From positions 2,108,001-2,172,000 of the forward strand of contig NZ_CP040428.1 in assembly GCF_005671395.1 (NCBI RefSeq): 64,000 bases of DNA, in the 5' to 3' direction. This document shows positions 1 through 9,245 of this stretch, one piece after another. Position numbers and translations under genes: made by a program. A model generated the notes under the pieces. The model worked only from the letters and a program-made list of their open reading frames with translations, had not been told where the DNA came from and searched no databases. Numbering within the stretch: the stretch's first letter is position 1; each line of letters starts with the position of its first letter. Source of the DNA: Jejubacter calystegiae. Its GTDB lineage: Bacteria > Pseudomonadota > Gammaproteobacteria > Enterobacterales > Enterobacteriaceae.

Positions 1-488
1 GTCTCTTCGTGGGCGGTGATGAACGCCCGCTGTCGGCCATCTGGAACGCGCAGTGGTATCTTCTGTTTTGCTCGTGGCTTGGTTTTACTACCAACCGCTT
101 TGCCCGACATACGCGAAGGCTGAAGAATCAACTACAGCAGCGGGCTCGTATAGATAACGCCCTTGCGCCAGCGGCGGCGACAGCGCTATTTCGTCTTTAC
201 CTGACGGACCGACGATTAATCTGGCAGACGCCGCCGGATGCTTTCTTCGGTGATGAATATTCGGTGACGACGCTTTCGTTACTGGAGGCGCGCAGTGTCT
301 CTCCCTTTGATGCAGACCTTGAGCTGTGGATTGCCGGAGGAAGAGAAGAGCCTTTCAGAACCAGGATCGCATTATTATTAGATGGCGCTATCGTACGCTG
401 TCGAATGGTGCTGCTGGGGGGGGATAGTCGGGATGAGATACTGGGGGGGCTGGCCGTAGAGGTGGCGCATCCCCGGGGTGGTGAATAA
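1..488 (+). CDS. 3' end of an unidentified protein, cut by the window edge
   Basis: The reading frame is open from the first base (frame of position 3) to a TAA at 486-488, giving about 161 residues of the C-terminal part. A GTG at position 9 could be called as a start, but the open frame upstream and the lack of a visible ribosome site make a truncated gene more likely. The protein is arginine-rich, with an aromatic hydrophobic stretch near the start of the visible part (WYLLFCSWLGF) and no further clear membrane segment. I do not recognise the family. It ends 463 bp before the membrane regulator gene and may belong to a different transcription unit. Confidence 0.5.
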   Translation, partial: LFVGGDERPLSAIWNAQWYLLFCSWLGFTTNRFARHTRRLKNQLQQRARIDNALAPAAATALFRLYLTDRRLIWQTPPDAFFGDEYSVTTLSLLEARSVSPFDADLELWIAGGREEPFRTRIALLLDGAIVRCRMVLLGGDSRDEILGGLAVEVAHPRGGE

Positions 489-951
489 GAAATTTCTTGT
501 TGGGAGAGAGAATACTTCCCTTCCTGCCTGGAAAGACAGCCCGGATCGTCGAGGCCTCTTTTTATTTAGAATAAAATACGTATCCTTCCGTTTACTTCTT
601 GACCACATCTAAGAAACCAAATAGATCCCACTTCATGGAGTTTATTTCCTGAACTCATGAATGTTGCATTTTTTCTGGAGGTGGCGAAGTGAGGCAGCAT
701 TTTCAATCATCGAACTTTTATTTCTGATGCGATACCTGATGATCTGATGCTTTTTTTCCTGATGGCATTATGATTTTACTCTGAAATGACTGTGGTGATA
801 AGAAATGCATAATGAAAAGTGGCAGTATCATCATGAAATCATCAGGCATTGGTCCTGCGGTTATTGTTTCTAACATACTGCACTTTAGTTAATATCAATA
901 TTTAGATGTCCTTGTGCGTCATATATTGATTGTTATGAGTTAGGGTTTTTT
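489..951. other. Intergenic region upstream of the membrane regulator
   Basis: 463 bp without a convincing gene. It is AT-rich compared with the core genes and contains a run of CTGATG-type short repeats around 728-768 (Pribnow-like AT stretches nearby). It should hold the promoter of the regulator gene at 952. I see no tRNA, strong hairpin terminator or recognisable operator. Confidence 0.4.
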
Positions 952-1758
952 ATGACAACCAAAATCATTCCCTTGTCATCTCGGGTAACATTTCATTCAG
1001 AATGTTCCTGCCTGAAAGTTGAAAATGCACAGGATGTTTATTTGACGCCAGGTGAACGTAAGCTGTTGGAGCTGGTTCTCGAAGGAAAAGGAAGTAAAGA
1101 AAATGTTTTTGAGCAAATCTGGCTCAGTCGGGGAATCATTGTTGGCGAGTCGAGTTATCATCAGCTGATTAAGACTCTGCGCCGTAAGTTGCAAAGTGCG
1201 GGGTTACCCGCCACGGTAATTAAAACGCTACCGCGCTTTGGTCTCATCTATGTCCGACCTGATGATGGTGCGCCATATGTGGAAGCAGATGTGGAGAAAA
1301 TAGATGAGGAAAGTATGCCGTCCGGTATTGCGCAATCATCAATGGAGGCATCAGTGGATATGGATGACCGCAGCCAGGTAGCATTTCCGTCTGAAGTTTC
1401 TGTTACCCCGATAACGGATAAGCACGAAGGAATGGGACGTCATGTGTGTCTTCCCAGATGGCTGATCGTCGCCTCCTGTACGCTGGCAGTTCTGTTACCG
1501 TTGTTGGTGCAGTATCTCTGGATATCCGGAGAAAGCAATTTCGCAGATACGTTGCAGGCCAGGGGAATCACTTATCATGCGACCAGTGAGCAATTACTTA
1601 TTCCCAAAACGCTGGAAGATATCGTTGGAAAACCAGTAAGCGGAGTGCGGCATATTTACCTTGCAGCTAATGGGCCAAAGGTCTGGATTGCTCAGTGTCA
1701 TAAAGAGATAAATCAGGAAAAAAACCAATGTCATTACAAAAACATATCTATTTATTGA
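952..1758 (+). CDS. Membrane-anchored winged-helix transcriptional regulator (ToxR/CadC/MarT-like)
   Basis: A 268-residue protein with the one-component ToxR-type layout. Residues about 25-103 form an OmpR/PhoB-type winged helix (LTPGERKLLELV, then the recognition-helix region YHQLIKTLRRKL and the wing ending in GLIYV). An acidic linker follows, a single membrane segment at about 170-190, and a periplasmic tail of about 78 residues. Such proteins bind DNA from the inner membrane in response to envelope signals. The start ATG is preceded by an AGGG motif. The 3' end overlaps the next gene by 31 bp, so the two are translationally linked, like marT-fidL in Salmonella SPI-3 or toxR-toxS. The inverse autotransporter downstream is the obvious candidate target. 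Family assignment is firm; the target is inferred. Confidence 0.8.
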   Translation: MTTKIIPLSSRVTFHSECSCLKVENAQDVYLTPGERKLLELVLEGKGSKENVFEQIWLSRGIIVGESSYHQLIKTLRRKLQSAGLPATVIKTLPRFGLIYVRPDDGAPYVEADVEKIDEESMPSGIAQSSMEASVDMDDRSQVAFPSEVSVTPITDKHEGMGRHVCLPRWLIVASCTLAVLLPLLVQYLWISGESNFADTLQARGITYHATSEQLLIPKTLEDIVGKPVSGVRHIYLAANGPKVWIAQCHKEINQEKNQCHYKNISIY

Positions 1759-2201
1759 TTCTGAGCTTACTTTTAGGTGCGCTGTTGGCCGTTATTGTTT
1801 ATTTTTGCAGGTTCAATCCGGAGGTGCCGCAGACACCTTGTAGTAGCACGATGAATAATGGTTTGTTTATGGATGATGATAATCGGCGTTATTCATTTAG
1901 CGGTGGTGTGACCTGGTGGCCGAAAGAGAAAAAAATAAGTTTTTTTGGAGTGAAAAAAGTAAATGAAAACCTGATAACCGTGAAGCGAGTCCTGTCACTG
2001 GATCAGGTTCAGCAATCCCACAATGTTATTAGCGCACGAGTAGCGCAAGTGAGTATTGCTCCAGGGGATTCTCTGGGGAAAAATGCAGTGATGTTTAGCG
2101 GTAAAGGCGATTCCATCATGATGATGTTTAAACGTTTAAATCATAATTCATGGTTGTTGATGTTAAATGACAACTGGATTTTGATGTGTGCAAATAAATA
2201 A
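1728..2201 (+). CDS. FidL-like single-pass membrane protein, partner of the regulator
   Basis: A 157-residue protein with an N-terminal membrane segment (residues about 6-27, LLILSLLLGALLAVIVYF) and a periplasmic domain of about 125 residues carrying two cysteines (one just after the membrane and one near the C-terminus in ILMCANK) that could pair. Size, topology and position immediately after a ToxR-like regulator match FidL, the small inner-membrane protein beside MarT in Salmonella SPI-3. The reading frame starts inside the 3' end of the regulator gene. A ToxS-like role in stabilising or modulating the regulator is inferred from the arrangement. The family call rests on overall resemblance, not on a hallmark motif. 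Confidence 0.65.
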   Translation: MSLQKHIYLLILSLLLGALLAVIVYFCRFNPEVPQTPCSSTMNNGLFMDDDNRRYSFSGGVTWWPKEKKISFFGVKKVNENLITVKRVLSLDQVQQSHNVISARVAQVSIAPGDSLGKNAVMFSGKGDSIMMMFKRLNHNSWLLMLNDNWILMCANK

Positions 2202-2328
2202 ATGTCCCTGACAGGGAGAGGTGTCTATTTATAACCACTCCTGTCCCTTTCCTGACAGGAAGGCGCCTCTTTACGTTTTGATTTTATTGTTTTCATTTAT
2301 TTTTTATTAGGTTATTCGGAATAATCAA

Positions 2329-5300
2329 ATGACTCATGATGCCCTGGTGATACGTCAGCGTATATTCGGCTGGATAACGCTGTTGCACTATCTCTTCTCT
2401 CTGATTTTGTTCTCTATACCCGTTACCAGTCGCGCTAATACCCCTCAGCATAAGCTGATGGGCGATAATGCCCATCGGTACGTGCTTTATCATAAGGCAA
2501 ACGACAAAAGCTGGCAGGCGGTACAGCGTGAGCTGGCACCCCAGATTACCGATTTGTCCGGCTGGCAGAAAAATCTGGCGCAGACCTACGGCCTGGTGCT
2601 GGGTGAGTGGCTGTTGTTACCCGATGAAAATGCCGCGACCCGCCGTTATCCGGCGGTGACGCTGCAATTTATCGGTGAGAACGAAGATCCGGGCGATATC
2701 GCCTTTAAACATCGTCTTTCTGTTGAACAGTTGCGTAACCTGAATCGTGATGTGAAGGCGCCTGCCAGGCTGGCGGAGCTTCGCGGTCAGTGGGTGATTG
2801 TGCCCGCTGATCGCCAGATTGCCGGCACGACATCACCGCTAGCTGCCGACGATAATGCGCTGCGTGACAAAATGGCGGCATTATGGGGTAGCGCCCAGCA
2901 TAGCGGTGCCGGAAACGCATTGCGTGATGCGGCAAGCAGCAGCGTGGATGCCGCGCTAACCCAGGAAGTGGAAGACTGGCTTAACCGTACCGGTGGTAAA
3001 GCGCGGGTGACGGCCAGTGCAGGTCTGGGAAAAAATGCCTCGCGTGACTTTGGCATGGATTACCTCTGGCCTATCGCCGTATGGCAGGACGATATCCTGT
3101 TTACCCAGATGAGCGCCCACCGCTGGAATGAGCGCAATATCCTGAATGCCGGGATTGGCTGGCGCCACACTTTTAATTCCCATTTGATAGTGGGGAGTAA
3201 CCTGTTTTTTGACCAGGATATTACCCGCCATCATAGCCGGATGGGCCTTGGCGGAGAGGTCTGGAGCGATCGCATTCGTGGCTCAGTCAACTACTATCTG
3301 CCGGTTAGTGACTGGCGCCATTCGAAGGACAGTACCTTTAATGACTCCCCGGTTCGTTATGAACTCTATGAGCGCGCCGCCCGCGGCTGGGATATGAACG
3401 TCGAGATGGCGGTATCGCAGCATCTTTCTGCGAAGGCCGGATGGTTTCAGTGGTATGGCGATAAGGTGGATGTCACGGGCAGCCGCAGCGAAGCGAGTCG
3501 CAACCCTTATGGCATGACGCTGGGCATGAACTGGCAGCCGGTTCCTCTGGTGGGTATTAATGCGGAGCATCGCATGATTAGCGGCCAGCGCGATGATTCC
3601 AGGGTGGGACTGAATTTTAAATGGGAATTCGGCCGTACCCTTTCCCAGATGCTCGATGCCTCCAGCGCCTCGGCGATGCCGTCGCTGATGCAGTCGCGTA
3701 CCGAATTTGTCATACGTAACAACAATATTGTGCTGGCCTATAAGCAGAAAGAGAAAGATCTGCGCCTTTATTTTGATCCGACGGAAAAAAGTGCGAAGGC
3801 TGGCGTGCCTTTTAGCCATCAGGTAAAAGGGGGCCGGGGTGGTCATGTGGTCTATAGCAGCTCCGACGTCGCTTATGCCAGTGTGGACGCCAGCGGCCAG
3901 GTGACGCCGCTGCGCCGTGGCGAAGTGACCATTACTGCCACGGAATATGCCGGTATTCAATCCGGTACGGTACAGGGTAGTGCCCGCTATCGTCTGACGA
4001 TCCAGCCTGGCGATTTCGCGCCTTCGGTCAGCGATGTGGTGATTAACGGCAGCGCGCAACTCAATAGTGAGCTGACCGGCAGCTATACCTATATCAATAA
4101 CGAAGGTGAAGACGAGGAAAAGGCAAAGACGCAACTGCGCTGGTACCACAAAGAGAGCGGTGAGGTCGTACAGGAAGGCTCAATGACCTATCGGGTTCGC
4201 CCGACCGATATGAACAAGACGCTGGTATTTAAGGTTACCCCGGTGAATAAGCACGGCGTTGCCGGTAAACCGGGAATGGGGGAGATAGCCGGGCCTCAGG
4301 CGATACTCTCTGATATCTATATTGATCACCTACTGGCCCAGGGGGAAATTCGCCCTGATGGCAGTATTAAGTTCCACAATGGCGTTAAGGGGGGCATGTT
4401 GCTGGCCGCCAGAGTGGTAGACGAAGAGGGTAAGCCACTGGCGGACCAGCAGGTTTACTGGCAAAGCCGTAACACGCTGGGTGCGCTGGAAAACAATAGC
4501 GTGCGTAGCGACGCCAACGGCGTAGCGCTGGTAAAAATCTCCGGGATTGTGGCAGATGGTCAGGATGAAGCTATCGCCTCCCTGGCGCCGATGGCGAGCA
4601 CCGGAAGTACGATGCAGGCGAATGTGGCATCGCAGAAACTCGATCTGCGGGTACTGTTTGCTCACCCGGAAAAGCTGACGGTTACGGCCCAGCCTGTGGG
4701 TGATGTGGTGGTGGCCAGCCGCAACAAATTTACCGTACGGGCCAGCGATCAGGACGGGGCGCCGCTTACCGGTAGTCCGCTGGTGTGGAAGAGCAACGGC
4801 GTGGTGGTTGAAAACGCCACTACGGATGAGAAAGGGGAATCGACGGCTGAGTTGGAGGCGCCAACAAGCACTGCAACGGAGTGGAAAGTCTCGGCTGAAT
4901 TACAGGGAAGCCGTGTAGATGCTCAACCGCTGCGTCTGATGGCCGGTGAAGTGAGCGGAGTGCAACTTGAGGTGCCGCAAAGTGCGGTTGCAGGTAGCGG
5001 TAGCGCGGAGGTCAGCGCTGTTCTGAAAGATCAATACGACAATCCGGTTGCCAGCCGTAATAAGGCGATCGTCTGGAAAATTAGCAACGGACACTTTGTT
5101 GAGGGCAGTGACAGCGGTAACAGCGATGCGCAAGGGCGGGTTAGCGCTCAGGTCGCGATTCCTGACAGTGCGCCACAGACCATTACGGTGGGAGTAGGGG
5201 AGCAGTCGAAGCCGTTGCAGATTGTTGTGGGTGACGTGCATAGCGTGACGCTGGAAACCGACAGTAAGAACGTTGATGCCGACGGTGAAACGCCGGTAAC

Positions 5301-8300
5301 ACTCACGGCCATTGCCCTGGATAAGAGCGGTAACCCCGTTGCGAATCAGGCCATTGAATGGGACGTTAGCGATTCGGCACTGGTGACGGAGCAGCATGAT
5401 GCAACCACCAATGCCAGTGGTAAGGCGCAACTGACGCTGAAAGCGAAGACCGGGCTGGTCACCGCGAAGACGTTGAAGGTGACGGCAACGGTAAATGGTC
5501 ATGGCGACGAGCAGAGCATCAACCTGGTGCCGCTGCCGGTTAGCCTGGTGGTACTGAAAGCGGATAAAGAGAGCGTGGCGGCGGATGCCAGCGAAGCAGT
5601 GACCTTTACCGTTACGGCGCAGGATAAAAACGGACTGGCGACGCCGGGCCAGACGGTGGGCTGGACGGTCAGTGAGCCGGGGCTGGTCACTGAAACGGCA
5701 CGGATTGAGACGACCGGCGCAGACGGTAAGGCACAGCTGACGCTGAAAGCGAAGACCGGGCTGGTCACCGCGAAGACGTTGAAGGTGACGGCAACGGTAA
5801 ATGGTCATGGCGATGAGCGGAGCATCAACCTGGCGCCGCTGCCGACAAGCCAGGTGGCACTGAAAGCGAATAAAGAGAGCGTGGCGGCGGATGCCAGTGA
5901 AGCGGTGACCTTTACCGTCACGGCGCAGGATAAAAACGGACTGGCGACGCCGGGCCAGACGGTAAGCTGGACGGTCAGCGAGCCGGAGCTGGTCACTGAA
6001 ACGGCGCGGGTTGAGACGACCGGCGCAGACGGTAAGGCGCAACTGACGCTGAAAGCGAAGACCGGGCTGGTCACCGCGAAAACGTTGAAGGTAACAGCCA
6101 CGGTAAATGGTCATGGCGATGAGCAGAGCATCAACCTGGCGCCGCTGCCGGTTAGCCTGGTGGCACTGAAAGCGGATAAAGAGAGCGTTGCGGCGGATGC
6201 CAGCGAAGCAGTGACCTTTACCGTTACGGCGCAGGATAAAAACGGACTGGCGACGCCGGGCCAGACGGTGGGCTGGACGGTCAGCGAGCCGGGGCTGGTC
6301 ACTGAAATGGCGCGGGTTGAGACGACCGGCGCAGAGGGTAAGGCGCAACTGACGCTGAAAGCGAAGACCGGGCTGGTCACCGCGAAGACGTTGAAGGTGA
6401 CGGCCACGGTAAATGGTCATGGCGACGAGCAGAGCATCAACCTGGCGCCGCTGCCGGTCAGCCAGCTGAATCTGGAAGCGGATAAGCATAACGTGGTGGC
6501 AGATGCCAGCGAAGTGGTCACTTTTACCGCGACGGCACAGGATACGAACGGGCTGGCTGTACCGGGCCTGGCCGTAAACTGGGTTATCGAAGAACCCGAT
6601 CGGGTGACCGAAGTGGCGCGGATTGAGACCACGGATAACAGCGGTAAGGCACAACTTAAACTGAAGGCCAAAACCGGACTGGTTTCCGTGCATGAGCTGA
6701 AAGTCTCGGTGTCTGCTGGGGAATTCCATCAGGAAGAAACCATTATCGAACAGCCACTGCCAGTGGATTCGGTACAGGTTACGACGGAAAGCGGAACCAC
6801 CATCGCCGATGGCGAAAAGCAGGTTGTCTTTACCATGACGGCTAAGGACAAAAACGGGCTCGGGCTGTCTGGTGTGAATATTGGCTGGACGGTTGAGACT
6901 CCTGAACTGGCCAGCGAAGTGACGAAGGATTCTCATACCGATGGAGAGGGCACCGGTCAGCTAACGCTACAGGTGAAGCAAATCGGCGGTACGCTGAAAG
7001 TGAAGGCCACGGCGAACAATAAATCGGGAAGCGGTCAGTTACTGCTTAGTGGGATTCCGGTTATCGGGTCGGTGACCATTCCAGAAAGAAACAGCGTTGG
7101 CAGCCAGTTGAAGCCGGAAATTAAGGCTCAGGATAACGGCAGTGGCCCGCTGACCTACACCTATCAGTGGATGCACAAGGATGAGTGGATCACGGGGGCA
7201 AACGGGGAGACCTATACCCTGCAGTCCAGTGATATCGGCAAGCAGGTGTTCGTTCAGGTTGGTGTTAAAAATATCAATGAAACCTGGGGGCAGTACGTAT
7301 CCAGTAATAAAACGGCTCCGGTTACCGGAGATATAAATAGCGCGCGTCTGGAGCCTATCACCGTGGATAAAGCCAACCCGAACATCGGTGAGAGCGTGGC
7401 GTTAACCACGAAGGTGAAAGATAGCTACGGGAATGTGCTGTCAGGTGTGGTGGTGAGCTTCTCAAGTAACTATCCGGCCTGGATGACAATCACCCCCGAA
7501 AATGGCGGAAAGACGGATGCTCAGGGTATCGCGAAAGCCAGCGCAAAGATTACCGCAGGTAAGGAATATAACGCGATGGGCAACTATACCCTGACGGCGA
7601 CACTGGCGAATGGTCAGCACGCTGAAATGGGGGTGATCTATAAGGCTGATACAGCCAGTGCGCGTCTGGATCCCATTACCGTGGATAAAACCAATCCACA
7701 CATTGGTGAAAGCGTGACGTTAACCACGAAGGTAAAAGATAGCTACGGGAATCCGCTGTCAGGCGTGGCGGTGAGCTTCTCAAGTGACTATCCGGCCTGG
7801 ATGACAATCACCCCCGAAAATGACGGAAAGACGGATACTCAGGGAATTGCTAAAGCCAGCGCAAAGATTACCGCAGGTAAGGAATATAACGCGATGGGTA
7901 ACTATACCCTGACGGCGACACTGGCGAATGGTCAGCACGCTGAAATGGGGGTGATCTATAAGGCTGATACAGCCAGTGCGCGTCTGGGGCCCATTACGCC
8001 GAATAAGGATAATCTTTATATCGGCGAAGTTGTAACGTTCACGACGACGGTAACGGATGCTTATAAGAATCCGTTGTCGGGAGTGACGGTGGATTTTTCC
8101 AGTGGCTCTCCGGTATTGATGGTTGTAACGTCCGATAATAGTGGTAAGACGGATACCCAGGGTATCGCCAAAGCCAGCGCACGGATTATCAGGGGAAAAG
8201 AAAAAGGAGCGATGGGTAACTATACCCTGATAGCGCAGCTGGAGAATGATCAGCGTATCGAAAAAGAGGTGATTTATAAGGTTGACGCCAGCTCGGCGAC

Positions 8301-8943
8301 CATACAGTCGCTAACGCCAGATAAGCCTAAACCCCAGGTAGGGGAGACAGTATCTCTGGAGGCGTTGGTGACAGATAAGTACGGGAATCCTCTGTCAGGA
8401 ATACCGGTAACCTTCAGCAGTAATTATCTGACCTGGCTGAACATGTCGCTGTCCGGGACAACAAATGAAAAGGGTATTGCGTCATCAACGGCGAAAATTA
8501 AACCGGGCCTGGAGGCAGGTGGTCAAGGGAGTTACCGTTTTACGGCACAGCTGAACAATAGTGATGCAGGCAAAAATACCACCGTGGACTATGAAAAGTG
8601 GGTGCATATTGCACAATATAAGGTGTACAACACCAGCTTTTTTATGACTGCTGAGTTTCAGGCTTATGTGGTGGATGGTCTGGGGAAAGCGGTTCCTGGT
8701 ATTGAAGTGTGTTTTAAAAGTAAAAAACTGGGAGGCGGGCAGAACTCGGATGTTAATACATTGGTGTTCAAGAGAACAACTGATTCGGAGGGAGTGACCC
8801 CAATGGTTAAAGAATCATTATCTTCTGTAACTATGTATATCTGCGGTAATCCATATAGTGAGTCGTCTGTAACGGTAGGTGATGACAATACTGATTGGAG
8901 AGCCGCTCCCTCTGACTGGCTGAGTCGGTGGACAAAATTATAA
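2329..8943 (+). CDS. Inverse autotransporter adhesin (intimin/invasin family) with tandem Ig-like repeats
   Basis: A 2204-residue surface adhesin. In order: a signal peptide (residues 1-37, cleavage near SRA-NTPQ); a periplasmic LysM-like peptidoglycan-binding region (about 110-160); a 12-strand outer-membrane barrel of the intimin type (about 213-435, ending FEFGRTL); a Big_2-like domain (about 500-550); then a long row of bacterial Ig-like (Big_1/invasin) domains to the C-terminus. Three 102-residue units at about 1073-1378 are almost identical and two 106-residue units at about 1673-1884 likewise. In this family the passenger is C-terminal and is exported through the N-terminal barrel, so the last domain should be outermost. 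It lies just after a MarT/FidL-like regulatory pair, which suggests tight environmental control. Relatives include YeeJ and FdeC of E. coli. The binding partner cannot be told from sequence. Confidence 0.92.
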   Translation: MTHDALVIRQRIFGWITLLHYLFSLILFSIPVTSRANTPQHKLMGDNAHRYVLYHKANDKSWQAVQRELAPQITDLSGWQKNLAQTYGLVLGEWLLLPDENAATRRYPAVTLQFIGENEDPGDIAFKHRLSVEQLRNLNRDVKAPARLAELRGQWVIVPADRQIAGTTSPLAADDNALRDKMAALWGSAQHSGAGNALRDAASSSVDAALTQEVEDWLNRTGGKARVTASAGLGKNASRDFGMDYLWPIAVWQDDILFTQMSAHRWNERNILNAGIGWRHTFNSHLIVGSNLFFDQDITRHHSRMGLGGEVWSDRIRGSVNYYLPVSDWRHSKDSTFNDSPVRYELYERAARGWDMNVEMAVSQHLSAKAGWFQWYGDKVDVTGSRSEASRNPYGMTLGMNWQPVPLVGINAEHRMISGQRDDSRVGLNFKWEFGRTLSQMLDASSASAMPSLMQSRTEFVIRNNNIVLAYKQKEKDLRLYFDPTEKSAKAGVPFSHQVKGGRGGHVVYSSSDVAYASVDASGQVTPLRRGEVTITATEYAGIQSGTVQGSARYRLTIQPGDFAPSVSDVVINGSAQLNSELTGSYTYINNEGEDEEKAKTQLRWYHKESGEVVQEGSMTYRVRPTDMNKTLVFKVTPVNKHGVAGKPGMGEIAGPQAILSDIYIDHLLAQGEIRPDGSIKFHNGVKGGMLLAARVVDEEGKPLADQQVYWQSRNTLGALENNSVRSDANGVALVKISGIVADGQDEAIASLAPMASTGSTMQANVASQKLDLRVLFAHPEKLTVTAQPVGDVVVASRNKFTVRASDQDGAPLTGSPLVWKSNGVVVENATTDEKGESTAELEAPTSTATEWKVSAELQGSRVDAQPLRLMAGEVSGVQLEVPQSAVAGSGSAEVSAVLKDQYDNPVASRNKAIVWKISNGHFVEGSDSGNSDAQGRVSAQVAIPDSAPQTITVGVGEQSKPLQIVVGDVHSVTLETDSKNVDADGETPVTLTAIALDKSGNPVANQAIEWDVSDSALVTEQHDATTNASGKAQLTLKAKTGLVTAKTLKVTATVNGHGDEQSINLVPLPVSLVVLKADKESVAADASEAVTFTVTAQDKNGLATPGQTVGWTVSEPGLVTETARIETTGADGKAQLTLKAKTGLVTAKTLKVTATVNGHGDERSINLAPLPTSQVALKANKESVAADASEAVTFTVTAQDKNGLATPGQTVSWTVSEPELVTETARVETTGADGKAQLTLKAKTGLVTAKTLKVTATVNGHGDEQSINLAPLPVSLVALKADKESVAADASEAVTFTVTAQDKNGLATPGQTVGWTVSEPGLVTEMARVETTGAEGKAQLTLKAKTGLVTAKTLKVTATVNGHGDEQSINLAPLPVSQLNLEADKHNVVADASEVVTFTATAQDTNGLAVPGLAVNWVIEEPDRVTEVARIETTDNSGKAQLKLKAKTGLVSVHELKVSVSAGEFHQEETIIEQPLPVDSVQVTTESGTTIADGEKQVVFTMTAKDKNGLGLSGVNIGWTVETPELASEVTKDSHTDGEGTGQLTLQVKQIGGTLKVKATANNKSGSGQLLLSGIPVIGSVTIPERNSVGSQLKPEIKAQDNGSGPLTYTYQWMHKDEWITGANGETYTLQSSDIGKQVFVQVGVKNINETWGQYVSSNKTAPVTGDINSARLEPITVDKANPNIGESVALTTKVKDSYGNVLSGVVVSFSSNYPAWMTITPENGGKTDAQGIAKASAKITAGKEYNAMGNYTLTATLANGQHAEMGVIYKADTASARLDPITVDKTNPHIGESVTLTTKVKDSYGNPLSGVAVSFSSDYPAWMTITPENDGKTDTQGIAKASAKITAGKEYNAMGNYTLTATLANGQHAEMGVIYKADTASARLGPITPNKDNLYIGEVVTFTTTVTDAYKNPLSGVTVDFSSGSPVLMVVTSDNSGKTDTQGIAKASARIIRGKEKGAMGNYTLIAQLENDQRIEKEVIYKVDASSATIQSLTPDKPKPQVGETVSLEALVTDKYGNPLSGIPVTFSSNYLTWLNMSLSGTTNEKGIASSTAKIKPGLEAGGQGSYRFTAQLNNSDAGKNTTVDYEKWVHIAQYKVYNTSFFMTAEFQAYVVDGLGKAVPGIEVCFKSKKLGGGQNSDVNTLVFKRTTDSEGVTPMVKESLSSVTMYICGNPYSESSVTVGDDNTDWRAAPSDWLSRWTKL
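5544..6461 (+). repeat. Three tandem 306-bp repeats inside the adhesin gene
   Basis: Units start at 5544, 5850 and 6156, each 306 bp (102 codons), with only scattered substitutions between them. More diverged copies flank them at about 5236-5543 and from 6462. Each unit encodes one Ig-like domain beginning with a LKADKESVAADASEAV-type segment. The near-identity at the DNA level indicates recent duplication or gene conversion and makes copy-number change likely. Confidence 0.9.
7343..7978 (+). repeat. Two tandem 318-bp repeats near the 3' end of the adhesin gene
   Basis: The motif CGCGTCTGG recurs at 7343, 7661 and 7979, defining two very similar 318-bp units (106 codons each). Two more diverged Ig-like units follow from 7979. 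This is a second, independently homogenised repeat family in the same gene. Confidence 0.85.
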
Positions 8944-8977
8944 AGCCGTAAGAAACACGTGGAATATGTGTGTCATT

Positions 8978-9007
8978 AAGCCAGAGGCCAACGCCTCTGG
9001 CTTTTTT
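8978..9007 (+). terminator. Rho-independent terminator of the adhesin gene
   Basis: An 11-bp stem AAGCCAGAGGC / GCCTCTGGCTT (8978-8988 with 8993-9003) with loop CAAC, followed by a T-run, 34 bp after the adhesin stop codon. Confidence 0.9.
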
Positions 9008-9017
9008 GTATATAGAA

Positions 9018-9040
9018 ACCCCCCAGCCAGGCTGGGGGTT
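9018..9040. other. GC-rich hairpin at the edge of the disrupted ORF region
   Basis: A compact inverted repeat, CCCCCAG / CTGGGGG (9020-9026 with 9032-9038), sits between the adhesin terminator and the small ORF interrupted by the IS. It lacks a T-run. It could be the subterminal hairpin of an older mobile element (IS200/IS605-type ends look like this) or a REP-like sequence. I cannot decide. Confidence 0.4.
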
Positions 9041-9074
9041 CCGTGAAGCTTTCAGTTATATAAACCCCTTTTGA

Positions 9075-9224
9075 TTGGTTAAAACACCTTGCGGTCTGGC
9101 AACTGCAAGGGTTAAACAAGAAATCAAAAGGGTGCGGGCCAATCAGCTCGACTTTTCTGGCGACGAGATCGAAGAAGGGATGAGCGACTACGATGAAGAG
9201 AGTCTGACCCTGTGCGGGGTCGAG
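9075..9224 (+). pseudogene. 5' part of a small ORF interrupted by an IS256-family element
   Basis: From a TTG at 9075 (a TGA directly upstream bounds the frame) the ORF reads 50 codons up to the insertion point. Removing the IS and one copy of the 8-bp duplication rejoins it in frame with 12723-12773, giving a 66-residue product rich in acidic residues ([14 protein letters not shown]) and ending FVMGR. I do not recognise the protein. It may be the remnant of a larger gene, since no good start site is visible. The restored frame is seen directly in the sequence; whether it was ever expressed is unknown. Confidence 0.45.
9217..9224. repeat. Target-site duplication, left copy (GGGTCGAG)
   Basis: The 8-bp sequence GGGTCGAG lies directly outside the left terminal repeat and is repeated at 12715-12722 directly outside the right one. 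Eight to nine bp is the normal duplication for IS256-family elements. Confidence 0.9.
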
Positions 9225-9245
9225 GACCCTGTAAATAATTCTGTG
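9225..9245 (+). repeat. Terminal inverted repeat, low-coordinate end (split by the intron)
   Basis: The first 21 bp of the repeat are here; the last 8 bp (TAACTGCC) lie at 11421-11428, beyond the intron. The rejoined 29-mer matches the other end (12686-12714, read on the minus strand) at 22 of 29 positions, including CTGTAA near the tip and TGTGTAA...TGCC at the inner end. Confidence 0.88.

Noticed and set aside
4900-6936. 678-codon open frame antisense to the adhesin repeats
   Set aside because: It arises from codon bias and repetition in the adhesin gene. Its product is Arg/His/Gln-rich with no domain, and it is wholly inside a well-supported gene.
5236-7020. CRISPR-like or satellite array
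   Set aside because: The repeats are 306 bp, coding and in frame, with no spacers; they are Ig-like domains of the adhesin.
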